A stretch of 64,000 bases of DNA from CAVQBP01 sp964448105 (GTDB taxonomy: Bacteria; Bacteroidota; Ignavibacteria; Ignavibacteriales; Ignavibacteriaceae): positions 30,968-94,967 of the forward strand of contig CAYUVK010000003.1 in the NCBI GenBank assembly GCA_964448105.1. The letters run 5' to 3'. The first letter of the stretch is position 1. Every line of letters begins with the position of its first letter. The translations under genes were made by a program, and so were the position numbers. This document shows positions 1-9,223 of this stretch, in pieces. The notes under the pieces are model-generated. The model made no database searches. It saw only the letters and a program-made list of their open reading frames with translations, and was not told the origin of the DNA.

Positions 1-537
1 GTATCGCAAAATGATCCAACTACAGAAATAAACAAGCAATTAGATAAAAAAGCCGAACCGGTTGAAGCTAAAGATTCATCAAAGATTAATTTAGCCAAGG
101 ATAGCGTAGTTTCTCCTCCTTTAAAATTGAACGCAGCTCCGCAGGTTGTCCCGGCAATGAATAAAGTTAATAATGTTCCAGATACTAAAGAAACGGCAAG
201 TAAGCAAAATAAGTTCAAACAAACTGTTGAAGAACAAACTACTTCCGCACCAAAAAATGAAAATGAAATTTTAATAAGTAATAATTTTACAAAATCTGAT
301 GTTGATACTATATATCAAAAATGGATTAAGCAAACAGCTAAATTGTATGAATCAATGGACCCCAAGAAGGCTGCACTTATAATTAGAAATTATTCCGAAA
401 CTACGGCAAGAGATATTATTTATAAAATGAAGAAAAATAAAGCAGCTGAAGTTCTTTCCGAACTTGATCCGGTTACAGCCAACAAGATTGCTAGGTTTCC
501 AGGTGATAGGGAAATGCAATCGGCTATCAATAATTAA
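1..537 (+). CDS. MotE/MgtE_N-like flagellar protein, 5'-truncated
   Basis: The reading frame is open from base 1, so the gene starts upstream of the window; the TTG at 127 is only an internal codon. The visible part has a low-complexity Lys/Ser/Pro linker followed by a C-terminal region (about 65 residues) with YESMDPKKAA, ARDIIYKMKKNKAAEVL and ELDPVTANKIA. These resemble the helical repeats of the MgtE N-terminal domain found in MotE and in the small protein often encoded between fliJ and fliK. Position directly before fliK supports that role, a periplasmic or membrane-associated flagellar helper. The N-terminal membrane segment expected for MotE would lie outside the window. Confidence 0.75.
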   Translation, partial: VSQNDPTTEINKQLDKKAEPVEAKDSSKINLAKDSVVSPPLKLNAAPQVVPAMNKVNNVPDTKETASKQNKFKQTVEEQTTSAPKNENEILISNNFTKSDVDTIYQKWIKQTAKLYESMDPKKAALIIRNYSETTARDIIYKMKKNKAAEVLSELDPVTANKIARFPGDREMQSAINN

Positions 538-578
538 TGTTAGTATAAAGTAATTTTAAATCGTTACGATAATATAAA

Positions 579-2915
579 ATGAATGCAAATATATTTGAGT
601 TTAAAAATAACGAAATCCTAATGCAATTTAATCCTCTTTTTTTACCAGCAAATAATTTTGTTGATAATTCTGGAAATTTAAAGACTTTTAAGTTAAGTAA
701 TAGCTCATACCTATTTTCTGATATAATAAAAGTTTTTGTCGGGACAGATTTAACCAACAATACTTTGGAAACTGGATTAACATTATCTCAAAATAACATT
801 TCCAAACAGCAAATTTCTGCCGAAAACATCTTTTCTTTCAATATTGGTAATAATAATAATCCGGAAAACTCAAGTGAAGCGTTACAAAATAATGATACTT
901 CATTAAATGGTTTAAAAGCTATTATTGAATTAATTAATAAATTATCCGTTTTAGGGCAAATAAATCTCTCGCAAACAGGAGATTCAAATAAATCGGTTGA
1001 TTCAACAAATGAAAAACTTCTTACAAGTACTGGACTAAAAACACTTTTAGTTAATATAATTAACTCTATTAATTCTAATAACTTACCGGGATCAAATAAA
1101 GTTAATGAAAGCACCGATAAAGATGAGAAATCAAAAGGGAAAAATGAAAATAATGATCAGATAAATAACCTGATTTCACAAATTCTAAGTTCTTTAAAAG
1201 CTAACAATCCGGTTATAATTAACATAATTAGTAATCAGGAAAACTTGAAACTTGAAATAGGAAAAGTTGATATTCAGGGATTCTCCAATGGATTTAATGA
1301 TCTGGATAGTATAATAAAAGAAGGAATCTCAAAAAATAAGTATGGAGAATCTTTATCTAAAGGGTTTGCAGAACAAAATTCTGAATTAACTGTTATAGAT
1401 TCAAATCCTAATTCAAGTGAATTTAAAGATGCCGTTACAAAATTAAAACAAAGTGAAATAAATACACCGGACAACGAAAAAGATATTCTTTCGGTTTCAG
1501 AAAATAAAAATGGATTAAAAACATTAGTGCAAGATTTCGAACTGTCAAGTAATGATTCTAATGTTAATTTATCGGGTGAAATTAAAGAAACAATTTCAAA
1601 AAATGGAGAGGGGATTGTATCTTCAGAAAACAAAAATACATCAGGAACCATTCTAAATACTGATAATTCCGGTAATCAGAAAACAGTTGATTATCTAAAA
1701 TCCCTTAAACAAGATAAAAATTTGGATAAACCTGATTTATTCAGTATAAAGCTTGAAGTAACAGGTAGAGCGAAGTCTTCTTCTGAGGTTAAATCAGATA
1801 TAAAAACTAATATGTTAAAAGGTTCAATTAATCAATCAACCAATAGCAATACTAAAAACTTTCAGGATTCTCTGTCTATAGAAGAGTTGATCGCCTCTAA
1901 AAGCAACTTGAAGGGTATTACTAAAGTTTCAAACTCTGAGCAAAAGCAATCAATTCAGCAGAATAAAGAACTTTCTATTACAGAAAGTGATTTAAAGGGG
2001 ATAAACAAGAAATTATCAAATGGAAATGATATTTCTATTAAGATAGAAAATAATAAAGCAGCAAACAAATTTTCTGAGCAAAAATTAGAAAGTTCAACCT
2101 CGAAAAATGTACAAAATATATCTGATCAAGTTAATGAACAGAAATTCACGTCGGAAAATCCTGACAATAAAAACTTAGAAAATACTATTAAAGCAGAATT
2201 TCAAATTCCTGTTAAAGATAATGAGAAAATTTCTAATAATCAGCAGGATTCAAAAACTAACTCTACCGGGAATATTAAAACAGACAATCCCGGGAAAATC
2301 AATGCAAATGAAGCTCCCCTGGAAGATATCTATAACGAAAACCTAGAAGACAATAAACAGAATACACAGGGGAACTCAAAGGATCAAAGTCAATTTTCTC
2401 AAGGCAAAGGTGAAAATGTATTTTTATCTTATATGAATAAAATTGATATGAACAATATGCAGAATATTAGGAAACCGGTTTATTTTGATAATATCAGTGA
2501 GCAAATGAAGAAAATTGATGCTTCTGAAATTGTTAAAGAGATATCCAAACTGGCTTCCAGTGAAGATCAAAAGAATGTTGTATTAAAACTAATGCCTGAA
2601 AGTTTAGGTAAAGTAAAAATTTCTTTGGATATAAATAAAAATATAATTCATGCTCATGCAGAAGTGGAAAATGAAGCTGCCAGATCCTTAATGCAGAATA
2701 ATATTGATAATTTGAAGCAGTCTTTAGTTCAGCAGGGAATGCAATTAAATTCATTAAATATTTCTCTTTCAAATCAAAAGGGACAAAAATCAAATAAATC
2801 TTTTCTATCAAAAAGAAAACCGGTTTATTCGGAACAAATAAAGGAAATTGATGAGAAAGAAAATATAAATATTTCTAAACATTACGGCTATAATACGTAC
2901 GAATTTTTAGCCTAG
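579..2915 (+). CDS. fliK: Flagellar hook-length control protein FliK
   Basis: A 778-residue protein. Most of it is a long low-complexity Asn/Ser/Lys-rich region, as expected for the extended molecular-ruler part of FliK. The C-terminal Flg_hook domain (about residues 660-750) carries the LKLMPESLGKVKISL motif followed by an amphipathic segment ending LNSLNISL. FliK is exported during hook assembly and, through FlhB, switches export from hook to filament substrates. It is longer than enterobacterial FliK (about 400 residues). It sits 41 nt after the MotE-like gene and 9 nt before flgD, the usual fliK-flgD order. Confidence 0.93.
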   Translation: MNANIFEFKNNEILMQFNPLFLPANNFVDNSGNLKTFKLSNSSYLFSDIIKVFVGTDLTNNTLETGLTLSQNNISKQQISAENIFSFNIGNNNNPENSSEALQNNDTSLNGLKAIIELINKLSVLGQINLSQTGDSNKSVDSTNEKLLTSTGLKTLLVNIINSINSNNLPGSNKVNESTDKDEKSKGKNENNDQINNLISQILSSLKANNPVIINIISNQENLKLEIGKVDIQGFSNGFNDLDSIIKEGISKNKYGESLSKGFAEQNSELTVIDSNPNSSEFKDAVTKLKQSEINTPDNEKDILSVSENKNGLKTLVQDFELSSNDSNVNLSGEIKETISKNGEGIVSSENKNTSGTILNTDNSGNQKTVDYLKSLKQDKNLDKPDLFSIKLEVTGRAKSSSEVKSDIKTNMLKGSINQSTNSNTKNFQDSLSIEELIASKSNLKGITKVSNSEQKQSIQQNKELSITESDLKGINKKLSNGNDISIKIENNKAANKFSEQKLESSTSKNVQNISDQVNEQKFTSENPDNKNLENTIKAEFQIPVKDNEKISNNQQDSKTNSTGNIKTDNPGKINANEAPLEDIYNENLEDNKQNTQGNSKDQSQFSQGKGENVFLSYMNKIDMNNMQNIRKPVYFDNISEQMKKIDASEIVKEISKLASSEDQKNVVLKLMPESLGKVKISLDINKNIIHAHAEVENEAARSLMQNNIDNLKQSLVQQGMQLNSLNISLSNQKGQKSNKSFLSKRKPVYSEQIKEIDEKENINISKHYGYNTYEFLA

Positions 2916-2924
2916 GAGTATAAA

Positions 2925-3626
2925 ATGAGTGTAAGTAATGTCTCAAATAATACAGCAGTTAATACTGCTACAAGTTCACAAACCAGCACTAATAGTGTTT
3001 TAGGAAAGGATGATTTTTTAAAGCTATTAGTAACTCAGTTAAAAAACCAGGATCCACTTAATCCAACCGATGGAACCGAGTTCGCATCACAGCTCGCTCA
3101 GTTTAGTTCGTTAGAACAATTAACAAATCTAAACGATGCAATCCAACAGAATATGAACAATAGTTATTATTTAACACAATCTATTAATAACTCATTAGCT
3201 TCAAATTTGGTTGGAAAGAATGTAACCGTATTATCAAACTCGGTAACTAACAGCGGGCAGGGAGAAACAAACCTTGGTTACACTTTACCCCAAAACGCTG
3301 GTTCCGTAAACATTACAATCCAAGATGAATACGGAGCAACAGTAAGAACTATTGAGGGAGTTCCGCGTACTCAAGGCGATAATAAAGTTTCCTGGGATTT
3401 TTCCGATAATGAAGGTAATCAATTACCTGAAGGTAATTATACTTTTACTGTTAATGCTTATGATGACAGTGGAAATAGTATCTCAGCACAGACATTCAGT
3501 TCCGGAATTGTTGATGGCATTAAATATTCAAATTCCGGTGCGGTAGTCTTAATTAATGGTAATCAATATAATCTTTCAGATATAATGGAAATCTTAAACA
3601 ATCCTGATGGAGCTAATAATGGTTGA
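2925..3626 (+). CDS. flgD: Flagellar hook assembly scaffold FlgD
   Basis: A 233-residue hook-cap protein. The N-terminal export and cap domain is plain: DDFLKLLVTQLKNQDPLNP, then EFASQLAQFSSLEQ (about residues 28-70). A middle Ig/FlgD-type beta domain with YTLPQNAGSVNITIQD and DNEGNQLPEGNYTF follows. FlgD caps the growing hook and guides FlgE insertion. A good ribosome-binding site (AGGAG) lies 7 nt before the ATG. Its 3' end overlaps the next gene, indicating translational coupling. Confidence 0.96.
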   Translation: MSVSNVSNNTAVNTATSSQTSTNSVLGKDDFLKLLVTQLKNQDPLNPTDGTEFASQLAQFSSLEQLTNLNDAIQQNMNNSYYLTQSINNSLASNLVGKNVTVLSNSVTNSGQGETNLGYTLPQNAGSVNITIQDEYGATVRTIEGVPRTQGDNKVSWDFSDNEGNQLPEGNYTFTVNAYDDSGNSISAQTFSSGIVDGIKYSNSGAVVLINGNQYNLSDIMEILNNPDGANNG

Positions 3627-3996
3627 AATGAATGGTATAAATGTACCATTTGTACCAATTGAACCGGGAAAGGAACTACAAAATAAGGGTTTAGCATCAA
3701 ATCCTTCTACTCCTTTTCAATCTGTTTTTCAGGAAGAACTTGAAAAAGTAAAGTTCTCAAATCATGCGCTAAAAAGACTGGAAAATAGAAATATAAATCT
3801 TTCCGATGTCGATTTGGAAAAGATTCAAAATGCTGTTGAAAAGGCTGAATTAAAAGGAGCAAGAGACTCCTTGGTAATGATGAAAGATACAGCTTTCATT
3901 GTCAATATTCCGAATAAAACTGTTGTTACAGCGATGCCTTTAAATAATTCGGAAGAAAACATTTTTACAAATATAGATAGTGTAGTTTTTGCGTAA
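3619..3996 (+). CDS. Small flagellar operon protein (TIGR02530-like)
   Basis: About 125 residues. The segment FSNHALKRLENRNINLS plus KGARDSLVMMKDTAF and the invariant-looking NKTVVTAM close to the end match the short protein commonly encoded between flgD and flgE (described as TIGR02530, flagellar operon protein). Its biochemical role is not established. I chose ATG 3619 rather than 3607 because a GGAG (3609-3612) sits 6 nt before it and the ATG overlaps the flgD stop by 8 nt. It is followed by a structured 107-nt gap before flgE. Confidence 0.85.
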   Translation: MVEMNGINVPFVPIEPGKELQNKGLASNPSTPFQSVFQEELEKVKFSNHALKRLENRNINLSDVDLEKIQNAVEKAELKGARDSLVMMKDTAFIVNIPNKTVVTAMPLNNSEENIFTNIDSVVFA

Positions 3997-4013
3997 GTAA
4001 ATAAATAACAATG

Positions 4014-4067
4014 GAGCGGGACCTTTTGAGGACGCTCTGGATTCAACTGACTGACTGATGTTGAATC
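4014..4067 (+). promoter_or_regulatory. Two short inverted repeats in the flgE leader
   Basis: GAGCG (4014-4018) can pair with CGCTC around 4032-4036, and GATTCAAC (4040-4047) pairs perfectly with GTTGAATC (4060-4067) across a 12-nt loop. No T-run follows on the plus strand (the downstream bases are A-rich), so this is not an intrinsic terminator for flgD. It is more likely a leader structure or processing site in front of the strong flgE ribosome-binding site (AGGAGG, about 4095). Function is inferred only. Confidence 0.45.
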
Positions 4068-4103
4068 AAATTAAAAAAAATAAAATAATCCTTAGGAGGT
4101 TAT

Positions 4104-5813
4104 ATGGCACTTCTTAATTCTCTCTTCGCCGGTGTATCCGGATTAAAAAATCATCAATCTATGATGGACGTAATTGGTAATAACATTGCCAACGTAAATA
4201 CCATTGGTTTTAAAGGATCAAGAGTAACTTTTAGTGATACTTTTAATCAATTTGTAAAAGCTGGAACTAATCCGACTGAAACAACCGGTGGTACAAATAC
4301 GTTCCAAATTGGCCTTGGTGCAAAAGTAAACTCTATCGATAGAAACTGGAACCAGGGAACTTTTCAAACTACCGGAATAACAACAGATTTAGCTTTACAG
4401 GGCAGCGGTTTATTCATATTAAAAAGTAACGGTGAAAATTTTTATTCAAGAGCCGGTGCTTTTATTTTTGATGCAGACGGTAAATTAGTTAGTCCGCAGA
4501 ATGGAGCTATTGTACAAGGTAAAGTAGCTAATGCTGATGGTATTTTGCCTCCTGGAAATAATCTTCAAGATATAGTAATTGATAAAAATTTAAAGCTTCC
4601 TGCAGTAGCAACAAACTTAATCAAATGGGGAGGCAATCTTAAAAGTAGTTCAGAGCTTACAAGATCAGAAAATGTTGTAATGCGTGGAAACATACAAGAT
4701 GATGGTAATCCTGCAGATGGTACGACAACTACAGTTTCAACAAGTATATATGATACATTCGGCGAACAATATACGTTAAATGTTAATTACGCAGAAACAG
4801 GAACAGCCAATCAATATAATATGACATGGGAAGTCCTGGATTCTGACGGTAATTCGGTAGGAACATCTGCAGCACCGGTTTCCGTACAATTTGCAGATGA
4901 CGGTACCGGAAATTTGGTAATGGATGGAACATCACAAGCTAAGTTTGACCCCACCAATGCAGGTTATGATTCAAACACTACGGTTACCTTGAACTCAGTC
5001 GGCCCAAGTTTGGGTGATTTACAATTTCAGCTTGACGGTACAAATATAACAAATCAAACTAGTACAAAAACGGTTAGCATTTCGGCAGATGGTAACAGGC
5101 TTCCAAATGTAGTATCCGGTTCAGTAACAATCTTTGATTCGCTCGGTAATTCACATCAGGTTACCTTAAAGTATACAAAGATTGCAGATAATCAATGGAC
5201 GTGGACTGCATCAGTACCGGGTACAAGTACCGATAACGGACAACCGGTTTCTTCATCGGGAACACTCGCATTTAATGCAGATGGTACATTGGATCCAGCA
5301 AATATTTCTCCGAATAATCCGCAATTAACATTTACTCCAACCGGTGGTGCAAATCCATTAGTTCTTGATCTGGATTTTGGAAGTGGTTTTGACGGTATTA
5401 CCCAGACTTCAGCAAGTTCTGTGGTATCTGCCTTAAGCCAAAATGGTTCTGCATCTGCAACATTATCCAATCTGAATATTGATCAATACGGAAATATTGA
5501 GGGAATTTTCTCAAATGGTAATTCCCGTACTCTTGCACAGGTAATGGTTGCTACTTTCCAGAACTTGAATGGTCTTATTAGCGTAGGTGATAACCTTTAT
5601 TCAGCTTATGCAAATTCCGGTGAACCAAGGATTGGTAGCCTAGGAGAAGAAACCGGTACAACTGTTCAATCCGGTGCTCTTGAGCAATCAAATGTTGATT
5701 TATCTGAAGAGTTTACAAAAATGATTGTATCGCAACGAGGTTTTCAAGCTAATGCAAGGGTAATTACAACTGCGGATACCCTGCTTCAAGAAATAACAAA
5801 CCTTATAAGATAA
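4104..5813 (+). CDS. flgE: Flagellar hook protein FlgE
   Basis: A 569-residue axial protein. The N-terminal D0 signature is LNSLFAGVSGLKNHQ with IGNNIANVNTIGFKGSR. The C-terminal D0 helix includes QSNVDLSEEFTKMIVSQRGF and ends with TTADTLLQEITNLIR. It appears to carry two FlaE-type (D2) units: about 209-312 beginning SIYDTFGEQYTLNVNY, and about 337-435 beginning TIFDSLGNSHQVTLKY. That explains the length compared with about 400 residues in enterobacteria. A strong AGGAGG lies just before the ATG. It is bracketed by hairpins at 4014-4067 and 5836-5868, which may give the hook mRNA separate stability. Confidence 0.96.
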   Translation: MALLNSLFAGVSGLKNHQSMMDVIGNNIANVNTIGFKGSRVTFSDTFNQFVKAGTNPTETTGGTNTFQIGLGAKVNSIDRNWNQGTFQTTGITTDLALQGSGLFILKSNGENFYSRAGAFIFDADGKLVSPQNGAIVQGKVANADGILPPGNNLQDIVIDKNLKLPAVATNLIKWGGNLKSSSELTRSENVVMRGNIQDDGNPADGTTTTVSTSIYDTFGEQYTLNVNYAETGTANQYNMTWEVLDSDGNSVGTSAAPVSVQFADDGTGNLVMDGTSQAKFDPTNAGYDSNTTVTLNSVGPSLGDLQFQLDGTNITNQTSTKTVSISADGNRLPNVVSGSVTIFDSLGNSHQVTLKYTKIADNQWTWTASVPGTSTDNGQPVSSSGTLAFNADGTLDPANISPNNPQLTFTPTGGANPLVLDLDFGSGFDGITQTSASSVVSALSQNGSASATLSNLNIDQYGNIEGIFSNGNSRTLAQVMVATFQNLNGLISVGDNLYSAYANSGEPRIGSLGEETGTTVQSGALEQSNVDLSEEFTKMIVSQRGFQANARVITTADTLLQEITNLIR

Positions 5814-5835
5814 TCTTACAGTAAAATTCGATTCC

Positions 5836-5868
5836 TGTAGAGCGGCCTAAAATTCGGGTCGCTCTACA
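5836..5868 (+). other. Strong 12-bp hairpin after flgE; rest of 5814-6132 empty
   Basis: TGTAGAGCGGCC (5836-5847) pairs with GGTCGCTCTACA (5857-5868), one G-U wobble, loop 9 nt. It lies 22 nt after the flgE stop. No T-tract follows, so it looks like a 3' stabilising or processing hairpin rather than a classical terminator. The rest of the 319-nt gap to fliL holds no convincing ORF. It does contain GCCGATTA at 6054-6061, close to the sigma-28 -10 box, but without a properly spaced -35. Confidence 0.6.
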
Positions 5869-6132
5869 ATAGTAAAAAGTACTAAACCGGGTAATTGATA
5901 GCTTTTACTTATATTATTAGTTGATTTCAACCACCTGTACAATAATGGCCAAAAATCATCTTGGGGATTTTTTTAATATTTTATCAACTACTTTTAAAAA
6001 CCATCCAAAATTGAAGCACAAATAATATCTTTCAATTCAAATTCTGTTAAAAAGCCGATTAAACATCAAAAAGAAAGAAAATGTCTTGATTAAAAAATTG
6101 TATGGCATATCTCTTGATTTAATTAAAACACT

Positions 6133-6687
6133 ATGGCAGAAGAAGAAAAGAAAAAAGAACAAACAGAAGAAAATGCAGAACCGGTTGTTCCGACGAAAAG
6201 TTCATTTTTCAACCAGAAAATAATTTTGATTGGTTTACCGCTTTTCATTGTACAATTGGTTGCAGTTTATTTTATAACCGCAAATTTTCTTTTAAATAAG
6301 GTTCAGGGTTCAACTCCAAATACAAAGGCAAGTAACGTGGAAAATAAAGGTGAGAATGCCGGTGAAAATGGTAAAGTTGAACTCGGAAAATACATTTACT
6401 TAATTGAAGATGTAATAGTCAACCCTTCCGGGACGGAAGGGAAAAAACTATTGCTTGCTTCAGTTGGATTTGATTTATCGAATGAAGGAGAACAAAAAGA
6501 ATTAAAAAGTAAGGAAGTTCTAGTTAAGGATGTTATTGTATCTACTCTATCCAGTAAAACTTTAGAACAGCTTTCCGATAGTTCATTCCGGGATAAATTG
6601 AAAAATGAAATAGGACAAAAAGTCATTTCTCTAATTCCGGATCTAAAATTAAATGCAGTTTATTTTAGTAAATATATCATTCAATAA
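6133..6687 (+). CDS. fliL: Flagellar basal body-associated protein FliL
   Basis: 184 residues: a charged Glu/Lys-rich cytoplasmic N-terminus, one transmembrane helix (about residues 30-54, FIVQLVAVYFITANFLL), a linker, then a periplasmic domain with YIYLIEDVIVNPSGTEGKKL and VLVKDVIVSTLSSKTLEQL typical of the stomatin-like FliL fold. FliL surrounds or supports the stator units. It precedes fliM by 2 nt, the standard fliLMNOPQR order. The ATG lacks a convincing ribosome-binding site. Confidence 0.93.
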   Translation: MAEEEKKKEQTEENAEPVVPTKSSFFNQKIILIGLPLFIVQLVAVYFITANFLLNKVQGSTPNTKASNVENKGENAGENGKVELGKYIYLIEDVIVNPSGTEGKKLLLASVGFDLSNEGEQKELKSKEVLVKDVIVSTLSSKTLEQLSDSSFRDKLKNEIGQKVISLIPDLKLNAVYFSKYIIQ

Positions 6688-6689
6688 AA

Positions 6690-7685
6690 ATGGCTGAAGT
6701 ACTTTCACAACAAGAAATAGATCAACTACTTAATAAGGTAAAAAGCGGAAAAGAAGGTGAAGAGGAGGTAGTAGTAAAATCTTCTGAGAACGAAGTTATA
6801 CCTTTTGATTTTAGACTTCCAAATAGAATTTCTAAAAATCAGCTTAGAACTATCAGAAATATTAATGAAAACTTTGCCGAAAGTTTTAGCTCTTTTTTAG
6901 TTTCAAAACTTCAATCTATGGTTACAGTTAAAGTAACTACTGTAGATCAAATCTACTATTCCGAATATATATTGTCTGTTCCAAACCCGGCATGTCTTTT
7001 TACTTTTGAAATTAAAAACACGGATATCAAAGGAATATTAGAAATTAATGCCGATTTAGCTTTAACTATTGTTGATAGACTTTTAGGCGGTAATGGTAAT
7101 GGGACAAAACAATCAAAAATGATCACTCCTATCGAGCAAAAAGTCTTAAGTTCGGTTGTTGAAAAAATAATGCTGGATCTCAAAAAAGCCTGGCAGGTTG
7201 TCGGTAACTTTGAATTTAATATTGAAAGATTTGAACCTGACATTGATTTTGCACAAATTACTACACAAAGCGAATCTGTTCTCCTTATATCATTTGAAGT
7301 GATTATTGGGGAACAACCATATATGATGAATATTTGTTTTGCTACCTATGCATTTGATTTAATCTTGAACAAACTATCCTCTCAAAAACTTTCATCTATA
7401 AGACCGATGAAATATGAAGGGACTACATCGGAAGAGATTATAACTAATCATCTTTATCAAACTCTTATTCCTGTTACTGTGGAATTCGGGAAAGGTAAAA
7501 TCAGTATACATGAGTTAATGGAATTGCAGAAAGGGGACATAATAGAACTTGAAACGAAAGTCAACGATGAGCACATTGTTAAAATAGGGAATAAAATTCT
7601 TTTTATGGGAAGAGCGGGAAATTTAAATAAACATAAAGCAATTAAAGTAACAAGAAAAATAATTTCAGAAAATCTAAACAGGTAA
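6690..7685 (+). CDS. fliM: Flagellar motor switch protein FliM
   Basis: 331 residues. The N-terminal LSQQEIDQLL (residues 5-14) is the canonical segment bound by phosphorylated CheY. The middle domain follows (RIVDRLLGGNG-like region written here as TIVDRLLGGNGNG), and the C-terminal SpoA/FliN-homologous domain ends the protein (VEFGKGKISIHELMELQKGD). It forms the C-ring and sets rotation direction with FliG and FliN. It lies between fliL and fliN with gaps of 2 and 6 nt. No cheA/cheW is in the window; the retained CheY site implies chemotaxis genes elsewhere. Confidence 0.96.
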   Translation: MAEVLSQQEIDQLLNKVKSGKEGEEEVVVKSSENEVIPFDFRLPNRISKNQLRTIRNINENFAESFSSFLVSKLQSMVTVKVTTVDQIYYSEYILSVPNPACLFTFEIKNTDIKGILEINADLALTIVDRLLGGNGNGTKQSKMITPIEQKVLSSVVEKIMLDLKKAWQVVGNFEFNIERFEPDIDFAQITTQSESVLLISFEVIIGEQPYMMNICFATYAFDLILNKLSSQKLSSIRPMKYEGTTSEEIITNHLYQTLIPVTVEFGKGKISIHELMELQKGDIIELETKVNDEHIVKIGNKILFMGRAGNLNKHKAIKVTRKIISENLNR

Positions 7686-7691
7686 ATATCT

Positions 7692-8114
7692 ATGGCTGAA
7701 AATATCGAACAAGATACAAACAATGATATAAATAATGAAGAACAGCAAGAAACACACGATTCTGCTAGCAATGTAGATAATGAACCGCAAGTAGCTGCCA
7801 ATGTAGCGGATTTTGAAGACCTAGATGAATCAAATATTCGTGATAAAAATTCTGCTGATAAACTGGATTTCTTAAAAGACTTGCAGCTAAATGTTTATAT
7901 CGAATTAGGCAGAACCCAAATGCAGATAAAAGATATTCTTGAACTCGAACGCGGTTATGTAATTGAACTTGATAAATTAGCCAGCGAACCTGTAGACATT
8001 TATGTAAACAATAAAAAAATTGCAGAGGGCGAAGTTGTTGTTATTGATAAACATTTTGGGATTCGTATTACCAATCTAAAAGAAGCATCTACCAGGCTTA
8101 AAGGATTATACTAA
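7692..8114 (+). CDS. fliN: Flagellar motor switch protein FliN
   Basis: 140 residues. An acidic, Asn/Asp/Glu-rich N-terminal tail of about 60 residues is followed by one SpoA domain: LNVYIELGRTQMQIKDIL, LERGYVIELDKLASEPVDI and GEVVVIDKHFGIRITNL. FliN forms the lower C-ring and docks export cargo. It is a FliN rather than a long FliY because no CheC-like domain is present. It directly abuts fliO (no intergenic base). Confidence 0.95.
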   Translation: MAENIEQDTNNDINNEEQQETHDSASNVDNEPQVAANVADFEDLDESNIRDKNSADKLDFLKDLQLNVYIELGRTQMQIKDILELERGYVIELDKLASEPVDIYVNNKKIAEGEVVVIDKHFGIRITNLKEASTRLKGLY

Positions 8115-8468
8115 ATGGGTTTTTTTGATGTTCTTAAAGTTTTCTTTCCGCTAATTTTAATTGTCGGTTTACTTTATACTGTACTTCATTTTGTAAAAAA
8201 ATCAGGATTCTCTATACGCAACGGCAAATCAAAGATCTATAAAAAATTTAATGTTAAAGTTGTAAATACACAAATGATTATGCCGAAGAAATTCATATCA
8301 ATAGTAAAAATAAAAGATAAATTTCTTGTATTGGGTGTAAGTGAAAATTCAATAAATATGCTTAAAGAATTTGATGACGAAATTGAATATGAAGAGCAAA
8401 CTTATACTGAAAGAAGCAACGAAAACAATTTCCTTGCTCTTTTAAAGAAGAACCTGGGATTTAAATGA
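8115..8468 (+). CDS. fliO: Flagellar biosynthesis protein FliO
   Basis: 117 residues with one N-terminal transmembrane helix (about residues 7-27, FFPLILIVGLLYTVLHFVK) and a short cytoplasmic domain (KKFISIVKIKDKFLVLGVSE) typical of FliO. FliO helps assemble the FliP ring of the export gate. Sequence conservation in this family is low, so position between fliN and fliP is an important part of the call. It overlaps fliP by 4 nt (ATGA). Confidence 0.88.
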   Translation: MGFFDVLKVFFPLILIVGLLYTVLHFVKKSGFSIRNGKSKIYKKFNVKVVNTQMIMPKKFISIVKIKDKFLVLGVSENSINMLKEFDDEIEYEEQTYTERSNENNFLALLKKNLGFK

Positions 8469-9223
8469 AAAAATTTGCTTTTATTTTTGGGATATTATTG
8501 ATTTTTTTTGTTGCCACGCCTGTATTTGCACAACAATCTACAACGATTCCCATTCCTAAAATCGGGATAAATATCGGAACTTCGGAAAATCCAAAAGATG
8601 TTTCCGTAACTCTTCAAATTTTGCTTTTAATGACTGTGCTTTCATTAGCACCTTCAATTTTAATAATGACAACTTCCTACTTAAGAATAATCATAGTATT
8701 CCATTTTCTTAAAAGTGCATTGGGGACACAATCGATGCCTCCTAGCCAGCTTCTAGCCGGAATAGCTCTTTTCATTACTTTTTTTGTTATGGCACCTACC
8801 TGGAGTAAAGTAAATGACACTGCCTTAAAGCCATTGATGGATGGAAAAATAAAACTGGAAGAAGCTTATGATAAAGGTATTGAACCTATACGGGAATTTA
8901 TGTTTAAAAATGTAAGAGATGAGGACCTTGCGTTATTTATTAATCTTGCAAATTTAAAAAGACCTGAAAACAGGAATGATTTACCTACTTATATTGTTAT
9001 CCCTGCTTTTGCCTTAAGTGAACTTAGGGCTGGATTTATAATTGGTTTTTTCCTTTTTATCCCTTTCCTAATGATTGATATGATAGTATCGAGTATTTTA
9101 ATGTCGATGGGAATGATGATGATTCCACCGATGTTAATATCACTTCCCTTTAAAATATTATTATTCGTTCTAGTAGACGGCTGGAATTTAATAGTCGGAT
9201 CAGTAGTAAGGAGTTTTAGTTAA
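8465..9223 (+). CDS. fliP: Flagellar export gate protein FliP
   Basis: 252 residues. A cleavable signal peptide (KKFAFIFGILLIFFVATPVFAQ) is followed by four membrane segments. Family motifs include TSYLRIIIVFHFLKSALGTQ, PPSQLLAGIALFITFFVMAP and the C-terminal MMIPPMLISLPFKILLFVLVDGW. Five FliP subunits with FliQ and FliR form the export channel. The start overlaps fliO by 4 nt and the gene abuts fliQ. Confidence 0.97.
   Translation: MKKFAFIFGILLIFFVATPVFAQQSTTIPIPKIGINIGTSENPKDVSVTLQILLLMTVLSLAPSILIMTTSYLRIIIVFHFLKSALGTQSMPPSQLLAGIALFITFFVMAPTWSKVNDTALKPLMDGKIKLEEAYDKGIEPIREFMFKNVRDEDLALFINLANLKRPENRNDLPTYIVIPAFALSELRAGFIIGFFLFIPFLMIDMIVSSILMSMGMMMIPPMLISLPFKILLFVLVDGWNLIVGSVVRSFS

Noticed and set aside
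579..2915. Minus-strand ORFs (for example 1274-1651) opposite fliK and others opposite flagellar genes
   Set aside because: They are antisense shadows of AT-rich coding sequence, with no ribosome-binding site or family resemblance.
6054..6061. GCCGATTA, 7 of 8 match to the sigma-28 -10 box, upstream of fliL
   Set aside because: No TAAA-type -35 at 11-nt spacing from it; the closest CAAA is 3 nt off.
6103..6118. TGGCAT-N5-TTGAT before fliL, similar to a sigma-54 -24/-12 promoter
   Set aside because: The invariant GC of the -12 element is GA, and the implied start would leave only about 5 nt before the ATG with no ribosome-binding site.
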